Source: Elusimicrobiota bacterium (GTDB taxonomy: Bacteria > Elusimicrobiota > Elusimicrobia > 2-02-FULL-39-32). Taken from it: 6,157 nucleotides of DNA. How positions within the stretch are numbered: the stretch's first letter is position 1; each line of letters begins with the position of its first letter. This document shows, piece by piece, positions 1-4,834 of the stretch. The stretch spans positions 1-6,157 of the forward strand of contig JAHFCA010000094.1 of the NCBI GenBank assembly GCA_023249715.1. The letters are read 5' to 3'. The translations under genes were made by a program, and so were the position numbers. The notes beneath the pieces were generated by a model, which saw only the letters and a list, made by a program, of their open reading frames with translations, was not told the DNA's origin and did not search any database.

Positions 1-1705
1 ATAGTTTTTCTCCATCGAAGAGTTTTTGGAGAGGGGTCTTCTCCTGGGTGAATACGCTAAGGTAAGCGCTGCCGTTATCTGTGTCCACTTTTGTGATCTT
101 GGGAGTGTAGGTGATGACCGCAATGTTCGACCGCTTTAGAGCCTCTTCTATTCCATCCGAGTGAAATCCGCCTGTTACCAATAGGGTCGCTTTGGCTTTC
201 TTTGCTTGGATAGCCTTTAGCACATTGGCCGCCATTTTTTGGTCGCGGATAATGGACTCTTGGTAGAACGCTTCGAAATTCGTCAGGTCGAGATGTGTTT
301 TAAAAAAAACACTCGCTCCTGCGCTCTCGCTATACTCCTCCCACTCTTGCCGGGTAAGGGATGAGTTGATGAGTTTGCCCAGAAGATAGATATATTGGGA
401 TTCTTTTACCAATCTCTTTTCTTCTTCGGACTTTACAAGGGCAGTGTAGCCTTTCTCTTCTAAATCCTTTACCGCATCAAATAGATTCTCCGCATGGATA
501 TTATCTGTGAGTAGAACGTACTGGAGGTATCTCTCCATTACAGGGAAATCGTTAAAGTGAATACCGCTCTTTTGGCAGAGCTCTTTTAAATAAATATAGA
601 AATGGGTGTTATTTATGTTCCCTAATCGGTAAGCCAAACTTACATTTAATAGCTCTCTCATCTGGGATTGAGAGAGATTCTGAGTGAGTTTCTCTAATAG
701 GAGGGTTCTCTCTTTTTCTACCTTAGAGAAATCTAGGGATTCTTCCATCTCCAGGGCTTGGAGAAAGGCGGAAATCTCTCTGTTGACTGGATTCCTGCTT
801 CTTCCGGAATGACTACTGGTGAGAATCCGAATGTACTTCCCTAACTGTTCCTTCCCATCCCTATAAGATTGTACTCCTTGGTCAAACAATAAGAGAGCGG
901 GGTTAAATCTCTCTATTTTCTCTTGCTCTATCTTCTCTTCTATCTTGGATATCTCTTCTTTATACTGAGAAACATGGGGGAAAGATTGCTTGTACGCTTC
1001 CACATTGGCGTTATAGTGTTCTCTGTCATCTACCCCTATAAATAAAGGGATATCTTTCTTGCTTGTGAATGCGGTATGGATAGAACCGGAGATCTTGTTC
1101 TCCCTTAAAAGATAGTCCGCTACTTTGTGGACTGCCTCCTGATTGGGAAATTGTCTAAATCTGCTGACATCAATGGTTTCGAACGCTCCTTCCAACGCTA
1201 CGAGGTCGAGTTTCCCTTGATCTATAAAGTGTTGTATTGATTTCCCTATATTAGATTGGGCATCTTTATTCAGGTGGGCGTCTTGGATATAGATCACCAC
1301 GGGATCGCCCTTCTTCCAGAAAGAAGGGATAGTCGCTTCCTTAAGCGTAGCGATGTTTTGGGGAAGAGAAGCGATCCATTCTAAATTCTTCCCCTCTACC
1401 TCATTCCCATAAAAACGGGGATCAAGATGAGACAGATTATTGGCTGGATTCCCGCTTTTGGGAAAATCCAGGAAATTGGGGAAATTGGCGCCTGTCACCA
1501 ATTGTTTCCCAGCGGAGGGGAGCTGGGCCAGGAGGGTTTCTGGTTCCCGCTTTAGTTCTTTGGCGGCGGCTCGCCGTTCTTCCCACAGGTTCGCCTCGGC
1601 AAAAGGAGCGCTAAGGGTGGTAAATAAAAAACTAACGGCGATAAAAGCGGCCGTAAGTCTAAGCGCGAGCCTATTCCTTTTACTGATCCAATAATGAATC
1701 ATCAT
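1..1705 (-). CDS. Exported TraB/ChaN/Tiki-like protein, 3' end beyond window
   Basis: The frame is open for 568 codons from the ATG at 1705 to the window edge, so the C-terminus is missing. An in-frame TAG lies six codons upstream, which bounds the start; a second ATG follows immediately. Residues 12-38 form a signal peptide: basic n-region, hydrophobic core and an A-E-A cleavage site. The mature protein has V-V-I-Y-I-Q-D-A-H at 136-144, L-E-G-A at 171-174, G-V-D-D at 224-227, a charged helical stretch at about 245-265, R-D-x-x-M-A at 487-492 and a strand plus G-G-F-H at 512-515. An early acidic/His motif, a later R-D-x-x-M-A helix and a G-x-x-H strand are typical of the TraB/PrgY/ChaN/Tiki/erythromycin-esterase superfamily, whose members include peptidases and haem-binding proteins. 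Membership is inferred from motifs and the reaction is unknown. It is paralogous to the gene at 4835. No Shine-Dalgarno is visible. Confidence 0.85.
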   Translation of the reverse strand, partial: MMIHYWISKRNRLALRLTAAFIAVSFLFTTLSAPFAEANLWEERRAAAKELKREPETLLAQLPSAGKQLVTGANFPNFLDFPKSGNPANNLSHLDPRFYGNEVEGKNLEWIASLPQNIATLKEATIPSFWKKGDPVVIYIQDAHLNKDAQSNIGKSIQHFIDQGKLDLVALEGAFETIDVSRFRQFPNQEAVHKVADYLLRENKISGSIHTAFTSKKDIPLFIGVDDREHYNANVEAYKQSFPHVSQYKEEISKIEEKIEQEKIERFNPALLLFDQGVQSYRDGKEQLGKYIRILTSSHSGRSRNPVNREISAFLQALEMEESLDFSKVEKERTLLLEKLTQNLSQSQMRELLNVSLAYRLGNINNTHFYIYLKELCQKSGIHFNDFPVMERYLQYVLLTDNIHAENLFDAVKDLEEKGYTALVKSEEEKRLVKESQYIYLLGKLINSSLTRQEWEEYSESAGASVFFKTHLDLTNFEAFYQESIIRDQKMAANVLKAIQAKKAKATLLVTGGFHSDGIEEALKRSNIAVITYTPKITKVDTDNGSAYLSVFTQEKTPLQKLFDGEKL

Positions 1706-1715
1706 ATAGGAATAG

Positions 1716-1744
1716 GTTATCTAATTAAAAAAAACTTTTCTCAA
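1716..1744 (-). promoter_or_regulatory. Candidate promoter of the left exported-protein gene
   Basis: On the minus strand TTGAGA (1744-1739) and GATAAC (1721-1716) are separated by 17 bases; they match the -35 and -10 consensus at five and four of six positions. Transcription would begin only a few bases before the ATG at 1705, giving an almost leaderless mRNA, which agrees with the lack of a ribosome binding site. The call rests on spacing and consensus alone in very AT-rich DNA. Confidence 0.35.
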
Positions 1745-1774
1745 ACTTTTTGTAACTTTTTTGTAAAACTTTTT
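1729..1774. repeat. Phased AACTTTT tracts, probable bent DNA
   Basis: Four copies of an AAC followed by four to six T occur with their C at 1735, 1746, 1756 and 1769, that is 11, 10 and 13 bases apart. Runs of A/T in near-helical phase usually curve DNA, and AT-rich runs upstream of -35 boxes can act as UP elements. The two tracts at 1757-1774 lie just upstream of the candidate -35 at 1739-1744, and the others overlap or flank it. Seen directly: the repeated tracts. Inferred: curvature or activation of the gene at 1705. Confidence 0.45.
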
Positions 1775-1791
1775 ACCCCCCTAACGATGGA

Positions 1792-1821
1792 TCCTCACTT
1801 ATAAAAACACCTTATTGAGGA
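1792..1821. repeat. Inverted repeat downstream of the toxin gene
   Basis: TCCTCA at 1792-1797 is complementary to TGAGGA at 1816-1821, separated by 18 bases. It lies 16-45 bases after the toxin stop codon. On the minus strand it could fold as an imperfect hairpin, but no T-run follows closely, so it is not a convincing Rho-independent terminator. It could instead limit mRNA decay or bind a protein. Confidence 0.3.
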
Positions 1822-1836
1822 ATTAAGTTAACGTGT

Positions 1837-2205
1837 TTAGCGAATAATTTCTACGCGAGGGAGTTTAAAAAAATCGTGATCTAACGTGATCACTTTACAT
1901 TGGTGGATTAAGGCCGTGGTATAGACAATAGCATCGGCCATAGGGAGGGAGTATTCTAAACTTACATCCGCGGCTTGTAGCGCGATTTCTTCAGTCAATG
2001 GAATCAGTTGAGTTTTTACCATTTGGGCGCTGGCTTCTAACGCCTGTTGCTCTGATAACTCTTTTTTAATTTTCTTATAAACTTCGTAAAGCACAATGGT
2101 GGGAGTAATCACTTTTTTAAGATCTTTTAGGTAAAAATAAAATTTGCCGCTTTTTTCTCCATCGGTAAAGTACTCTATCCAACCCGATGAATCTACCAAA
2201 ATCAT
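1837..2205 (-). CDS. vapC: VapC-type PIN-domain toxin ribonuclease
   Basis: This 122-residue protein has the size and acidic residues of a PIN-domain toxin. D5 lies in the N-terminal strand I-L-V-D-S-S-G-W, E41 in Y-E-V-Y, D91 in M-A-D-A-I-V-Y and D109 in the strand T-L-D-H-D-F. These positions bind Mg2+ in VapC enzymes, which cleave RNA, often initiator tRNA or the 23S sarcin-ricin loop; the target here cannot be predicted. The ATG overlaps the stop of the antitoxin gene by four bases, so the two are translationally coupled. A GGAG (2214-2211) lies five bases before the ATG, inside the antitoxin gene. All four acidic residues are present and there is no truncation, so the toxin is probably functional. 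Confidence 0.93.
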   Translation of the reverse strand: MILVDSSGWIEYFTDGEKSGKFYFYLKDLKKVITPTIVLYEVYKKIKKELSEQQALEASAQMVKTQLIPLTEEIALQAADVSLEYSLPMADAIVYTTALIHQCKVITLDHDFFKLPRVEIIR

Positions 2206-2411
2206 CTGCGCTCCACTTTTTCCCGAATCCCTTTCTTAGAAATTCCTCTAACAAAACCCCTTAACTCGGAAAGGGAACGATCTGGAATAAGGGTAATGAT
2301 ATTATCTTTAACTAAAACAATCATTTTTTGTCCCTTCTCAATATGGAGCTTGATCCTAGCTTCTTTAGGGATAACGACCTGATATTTAGGAGATACTGTA
2401 GTGGTTCCCAT
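2202..2411 (-). CDS. vapB: AbrB/MazE-type antitoxin (VapB)
   Basis: This 69-residue protein begins with a SpoVT-AbrB swapped-hairpin DNA-binding domain at about residues 3-47: T-T-V-S-P-K-Y-Q-V-V-I-P-K-E-A-R is the family signature, followed by a G-Q-K-M turn. Residues 48-69 are charged and probably form the tail that wraps and inhibits the PIN toxin encoded next. As in known vapBC systems, the antitoxin is first and should repress its own promoter, alone or with the toxin. A perfect GGAGG (2421-2417) is five bases upstream of the ATG, stronger than at any other gene here. Promoter and palindromic operator lie directly upstream. Confidence 0.92.
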   Translation of the reverse strand: MGTTTVSPKYQVVIPKEARIKLHIEKGQKMIVLVKDNIITLIPDRSLSELRGFVRGISKKGIREKVERR

Positions 2412-2420
2412 AACATCCTC

Positions 2421-2460
2421 CGTATTACATAATCACTATCGATCGTATAATAGTAATACG
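2421..2460. promoter_or_regulatory. Palindromic operator of the toxin-antitoxin operon
   Basis: A 40-bp imperfect palindrome has perfect 8-bp ends (CGTATTAC and GTAATACG) and agrees at 13 of its 20 symmetric positions, including the central GATCGATC. It overlaps the -10 box and the transcription start and reaches the ribosome binding site of the antitoxin gene. AbrB-type antitoxins bind inverted repeats at their own promoters, so this is the expected autoregulatory site. Confidence 0.65.
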
Positions 2461-2478
2461 AAAAGTACCCCGTGTCAA
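2450..2478 (-). promoter_or_regulatory. Promoter of the vapBC operon
   Basis: The minus strand carries a perfect TTGACA (-35, 2478-2473), a 17-base spacer and TACTAT (-10, 2455-2450, four of six). Transcription would start near 2443, leaving a leader of about 30 bases that includes the GGAGG. The -10 box lies inside the palindromic operator, consistent with repression by the antitoxin complex. Confidence 0.65.
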
Positions 2479-2509
2479 GCCATAAAAACTTTAAGCAATA
2501 CGACAGCTT

Positions 2510-3442
2510 TTAAAAGAGGTATTTATTAGGTCGGAGAGGTTTGCCGTCGGAATTTCGGCGCACTTCGAAATGGAGGTGGGGACCGGTACTTAAACCGGTA
2601 GAACCTACGCGGCCAATCAACTGTTTCTTTTTTACTGTTTGCCCTAATTTAACATTAATTTTAGAGAGATGGCCGTAGCGGGTAGTAATATTTTCATGTT
2701 TAATTTCTATCATATTCCCATACCCCCCCATCCAGCCTTCGTACGTAATGACCCCATTTCTTCCCGCATAAACAGGAGCTCCATAGGGAGCCGCTAAATC
2801 GTACCCATCGTGCATCCTGCGAACGCGTAAGCGGGGATGACGACGCATTCCAAAGCGAGACGATATGCGAGTCCAATTGACCGGTTTAGCTAAAAATGGA
2901 ATGTGTATTTTTATAGGATCGGGAACCCAAAGCATGCTCCCTTCCTGCAAATAGAGCAGTCCTTCTTTAGTAAAAGTAAAAACGTCCGAAGTTAAAAGCA
3001 GCGATTCTCCCGGAATGCTGTTGGGTTTTTCAAATCTTTTAAGAATAGATTCTAAAGGCTCTTCTTTATCCACTATATAAAGTGTTCCTGGCTTGTTACG
3101 AATAATAATTCTTTGATTGGGCAATAAATATCTTTCTGACAAATGGTTTAAACTCTGAGCAGAAAATGCCGCAATCCCCAACTCCGTTGTTACTTTTTCA
3201 AATGAATTTTTTTTGGGAGCGGGAACATTCTTTATTTTTTGATCGGTAAGTCTGGTTGTTTTCCAGGGCTCTTTATTTTTTAAAAACCCCTGAGTTTCTA
3301 AGAGAGGAAAATGGTCTTCTAAGATGGGGACAAGGGGTTTAGAAATAGATTGAAAAGTATTTAAATCAACTTTATTTTGTAAGGTAAAACCAAGAAACAT
3401 AAAAGAAAGAGAGAGCAGATAGGCTTGATTTTTAAAATTCAT
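2510..3442 (-). CDS. M23 (LytM/lysostaphin-type) metallopeptidase, membrane-anchored or exported
   Basis: The 310-residue protein starts with a hydrophobic segment at about 7-21 (signal peptide or anchor). After a variable region comes a possible degenerate LysM-like stretch at about 120-175 (L-Y-I-V-D-K-E-E-P-L-E-S-I-L ... W-V-P-D-P). The C-terminal 120 residues are a peptidase M23 domain: S-R-F-G-M-R at 195-200, H211 and D215 (H-x-x-x-D zinc ligands), Y-G-H258 and H-L-H at 289-291. All catalytic and zinc residues are present, so it is predicted to cut peptidoglycan cross-bridge peptides in the periplasm. Alternatively it could be an activator of another hydrolase, but such proteins usually lack these residues. 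The gene starts 26 bp after the SnoaL-like gene, probably in the same transcript; a TATAAT overlapping that gene's stop could be a second promoter. No Shine-Dalgarno is visible. Confidence 0.92.
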   Translation of the reverse strand: MNFKNQAYLLSLSFMFLGFTLQNKVDLNTFQSISKPLVPILEDHFPLLETQGFLKNKEPWKTTRLTDQKIKNVPAPKKNSFEKVTTELGIAAFSAQSLNHLSERYLLPNQRIIIRNKPGTLYIVDKEEPLESILKRFEKPNSIPGESLLLTSDVFTFTKEGLLYLQEGSMLWVPDPIKIHIPFLAKPVNWTRISSRFGMRRHPRLRVRRMHDGYDLAAPYGAPVYAGRNGVITYEGWMGGYGNMIEIKHENITTRYGHLSKINVKLGQTVKKKQLIGRVGSTGLSTGPHLHFEVRRNSDGKPLRPNKYLF

Positions 3443-3468
3443 GAATACAAGAATTTTTTACTTAAAAA

Positions 3469-3987
3469 TTATAGGCGTTGGCGCAATTCCCTCATCTTCT
3501 TAGCGGTTTCAACTCCTTTAACAGGCAACCCGGCGGGATTTAACAAACCCAACTGAACAAGAACGCTAGCTTGGTCCCAATAGATGTGTTCATGAGTCAC
3601 TTTTCCGTTGGAAAACCCAACTATAACAACCAATGGAATTTCCACCCGTTTTCCAGTCGGGGCTATTTGGGGTAACATCCAACCGATTTCGGCAGTATGG
3701 GTAAATTTAAAAATAATCTCCTCCACTAATTGATGTTCATCGATCGTCCGGGAAACAGGAATCATTTCGGTATCCGGAGGAAAAAACTTGCCGGCTAAAA
3801 GGAGAGAGCTATAAAAACGCCGAACCCCTTCTAAACCCACTCCCCCTATAGTCGTGGGAATATTATTTAAATGAGGATCTGGAGTCATTGTTGACAATGT
3901 CGTGTCCAAATCTTTTCGAAGTTCCGCGTCCACATGCTTCTGAAAGGCATCCAAAATCGCTTGTTTTTCTGCGGATAATTTTGTCAT
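3469..3987 (-). CDS. SnoaL/NTF2-like protein
   Basis: The 172-residue product fits the small cone-shaped SnoaL/NTF2-like fold: an N-terminal helix (A-I-L-D-A-F-Q-K-H-V-D-A-E), a helical segment with G-G-V-G-L-E-G-V-R-R-F-Y at 48-59, then beta strands at about 86-98 and 117-124. Near the end is V-T-H-E-H-I-Y-W-D-Q-A-S-V-L-V-Q-L-G-L-L (130-149), which I recall from SnoaL-like proteins and from dienelactone-hydrolase fusions. Members include polyketide cyclases, isomerases and many proteins of unknown role; the substrate cannot be predicted. There is no signal peptide, so it is cytoplasmic. It is first in a likely operon with the M23 peptidase, although a functional link is not evident. Its promoter abuts the start codon and no Shine-Dalgarno is seen. 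Confidence 0.82.
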   Translation of the reverse strand: MTKLSAEKQAILDAFQKHVDAELRKDLDTTLSTMTPDPHLNNIPTTIGGVGLEGVRRFYSSLLLAGKFFPPDTEMIPVSRTIDEHQLVEEIIFKFTHTAEIGWMLPQIAPTGKRVEIPLVVIVGFSNGKVTHEHIYWDQASVLVQLGLLNPAGLPVKGVETAKKMRELRQRL

Positions 3988-4010
3988 AGGCTCAATATCT
4001 CATATATAAT
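3981..4010 (+). promoter_or_regulatory. Promoter of the DUF309 gene (leaderless or nearly so)
   Basis: TTGTCA (3981-3986, five of six), an 18-base spacer and a perfect TATAAT (4005-4010) precede the ATG at 4024. The transcript would begin near 4017, about seven bases before the ATG. The -35 box lies over the start codon of the SnoaL-like gene, so the two divergent promoters overlap almost completely and their polymerases should exclude each other. Confidence 0.6.
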
Positions 4011-4022
4011 AAATATTGTCAA
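3994..4022 (-). promoter_or_regulatory. Promoter of the SnoaL-like gene (leaderless)
   Basis: On the minus strand a perfect TTGACA (4022-4017), a 17-base spacer and GATATT (3999-3994, four of six) precede the ATG at 3987. The distance puts the transcript start at or next to the ATG. The -35 box ends one base before the ATG of the divergent DUF309 gene. Confidence 0.55.
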
Positions 4023-4023
4023 C

Positions 4024-4362
4024 ATGAAAAAGAATCTTAAGGAATTTATATCTTATTTTAATAAAGGGAATTTTTTTGAGGCTCATGAAGTTTTAGAAGA
4101 TCTTTGGAGAAAAACTTTAGGAACGGACAAAGATGCCCTACAAGGGCTCATTCAATTGGCAGTCGCTTGCCACCATGCTAAACATAAAAATGAAAAAGGC
4201 GCTTTTTATGAATACAGCTTAGCCAGAAAAAAATTGACGCAACATCCCCCTATTACGCTTGAGATTAATCTCAAAAAACTTTTATCGGATGCAGAAATTT
4301 TCTTCTCCCACTATAAGCTCCATTCCGATTCTTCTCTATTCAAAATTCAAACAGTAAAATAA
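4024..4362 (+). CDS. DUF309 family protein
   Basis: The 112-residue protein matches the signature of DUF309: F-N-K-G-N-F-F-E-A-H-E-V-L-E-D-L-W at 12-28 and K-D-A-L-Q-G-L-I-Q-L-A-V-A-C-H-H at 36-51, followed by G-A at 59-60 and a helical tail. The family forms small all-helical domains with conserved Glu and His residues at their core. Its biochemical role is not established, so none is assigned. Length is normal for a single-domain member. It is cytoplasmic, with no signal or membrane segment, and is transcribed divergently from the SnoaL-like gene. There is no Shine-Dalgarno in the 36-bp intergenic space. The tRNA promoter begins a few bases after its stop codon and no terminator lies between. 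Confidence 0.9.
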   Translation: MKKNLKEFISYFNKGNFFEAHEVLEDLWRKTLGTDKDALQGLIQLAVACHHAKHKNEKGAFYEYSLARKKLTQHPPITLEINLKKLLSDAEIFFSHYKLHSDSSLFKIQTVK

Positions 4363-4368
4363 AAGATT

Positions 4369-4377
4369 TGCTATAAT
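4369..4377 (+). promoter_or_regulatory. Extended -10 promoter of the tRNA half-gene
   Basis: TGCTATAAT is a perfect extended -10 element. It ends 13 bases before the first tRNA base at 4391, so transcription would start a few bases upstream of the mature 5' end, the usual arrangement for a tRNA gene. No good -35 is visible; TTCAAA at 4346-4351 is 20 bases away. An intact promoter suggests that the tRNA gene was, or still is, transcribed. Confidence 0.55.
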
Positions 4378-4390
4378 TTCTTTTTGTTCC

Positions 4391-4428
4391 GCTGGGGTAG
4401 CTCAGTTGGTAGAGCACATCCTTGGTAA
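4391..4428 (+). tRNA. 5' half of a tRNA-Thr(GGU) gene; 3' half absent
   Basis: The bases read in cloverleaf order: acceptor strand GCTGGGG (4391-4397), TA, D-stem GCTC with loop AGTTGGTA and GAGC (4400-4415), A26, anticodon-stem strand CATCC (4417-4421) and loop TTGGTAA (4422-4428) with anticodon GGT at 4424-4426. This matches bacterial tRNA-Thr closely. The next bases should be GGATG to close the anticodon stem but are TCTTC. No variable loop, T-arm with GTTCGA or acceptor strand CCCCAGC is found in the following 400 bases. What remains is a perfect half ending exactly after position 38. It may be a remnant left by recombination or deletion, an interrupted gene or an assembly join. As it stands it cannot yield a normal tRNA. 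Confidence 0.85.
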
Positions 4429-4549
4429 TCTTCTCGTCCTCCCTCGATATTTTCCTGTTTCAGACGGTAAAAGCTGCAGGTTGCGGCAAGTTGTACCCCT
4501 GTTATGTACCCATAATAACATAAGTTTTATCACACTAATTGCTCAAGCT

Positions 4550-4566
4550 CCTAGTGCTACGCTAGG
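4550..4566. repeat. Short hairpin with three-base loop
   Basis: CCTAGTG and CGCTAGG form a seven-pair stem (one G-T) around CTA. Only a mixed sequence follows (GATTTCCCC), so terminator function is doubtful, although it could end a transcript starting at the tRNA promoter. Confidence 0.35.
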
Positions 4567-4570
4567 GATT

Positions 4571-4674
4571 TCCCCTTGTAAATTTTCTATTCATTTAATC
4601 ATGCTCGAAAATTTTGTTACATTTCGTTTCATTTTTGTAGCAATTTTTTTACATTTTCCCCCTTGTAAATTTCC
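4571..4674. repeat. Imperfect direct repeat, two copies 87 bp apart
   Basis: CCCCTTGTAAATTT occurs at 4572-4585 and again at 4659-4672, with related T/C-rich flanks (TCCCC before, then a pyrimidine-rich ATT). The DNA between is T-rich and carries a shorter TTACATTT repeat. It may be a local duplication or a pair of protein-binding sites upstream of the riboswitch gene. Function is unknown. Confidence 0.4.
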
Positions 4675-4709
4675 ATTATCTCTGTTAGATTTGTAGTGCA
4701 TCTTTGAAC

Positions 4710-4730
4710 GCGTAGAATATTTTTCTACGC
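4710..4730. repeat. Perfect 8-bp hairpin upstream of the riboswitch
   Basis: GCGTAGAA (4710-4717) and TTCTACGC (4723-4730) are exact complements around a five-base loop. No T-run follows on either strand, which argues against a terminator. Its left arm contains TAGAAT (4713-4718), a five-of-six match to a -10 box, 16 bases after TTGTAG (4691-4696). It could therefore be the promoter of the riboswitch transcript, or an operator over it. The -35 is poor, so this remains weak. Confidence 0.4.
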
Positions 4731-4743
4731 TCGATTGTTCTAA

Positions 4744-4830
4744 CTCATAGCTGGACAATAGCAAATCCCGAGTAATCGGGAGACGCAAAGCGATGGGTCC
4801 CAGATTTATCGGGATCGCCAAGCTACCGAA
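4744..4830 (+). promoter_or_regulatory. GEMM-I cyclic-dinucleotide riboswitch (variant with A at the Vc2 G20 position)
   Basis: The core matches the GEMM-I aptamer in order: GCAAA at 4761-4765; hairpin TCCCGA-GTAA-TCGGGA at 4766-4781 with a GNRA tetraloop; the invariant GACGCAAAGC at 4782-4791; a second hairpin closed by GCGAT (4790-4794) and ATCGC (4814-4818); and CTACCGAA at 4823-4830. The base just before GCAAA, equivalent to G20 of the Vibrio Vc2 aptamer, is A (4760), while the equivalents of A18, A47 and C92 are kept (4758, 4787, 4826). From established work, A at this position is found in GEMM-I variants that sense 3',3'-cGAMP. It ends four bases before the ATG at 4835, so it probably controls translation of that gene. 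TAGCT (4748-4752) can pair with AGCTA (4821-4825). Confidence 0.85.
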
Positions 4831-4834
4831 ACTC

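Larger units (their letters stand above)
4429..4743. other. Gene-free AT-rich spacer after the tRNA half
   Basis: I find no convincing gene here. Short open frames cross the tRNA half or the riboswitch and look like no known protein. The first 80 bases are more GC-rich and unlike the flanks, as though they came from elsewhere. The rest is T-rich and contains small hairpins at 4502-4515 (TTATG/CATAA), 4550-4566 and 4710-4730 and a direct repeat. No rRNA, second tRNA, integrase or insertion-sequence end was recognised. Confidence 0.6.

Noticed and set aside
1440..1694. An 84-codon plus-strand reading frame
   Set aside because: It lies antisense within the N-terminal part of the long exported-protein gene, which has a signal peptide and a paralogue; the plus-strand frame has no support.
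2484..2512. Terminator after the M23 peptidase gene
   Set aside because: AAGC/GCTT followed by a T-run is visible on the minus strand, but a 4-bp stem with a nine-base loop is too weak to call.
4710..4730. Rho-independent terminator
   Set aside because: The stem is perfect but no T-run follows on either strand.
4429..4743. Group I intron interrupting the tRNA anticodon loop
   Set aside because: Insertion here would be classical, but I could not find the conserved core elements or a downstream 3' exon within several hundred bases.
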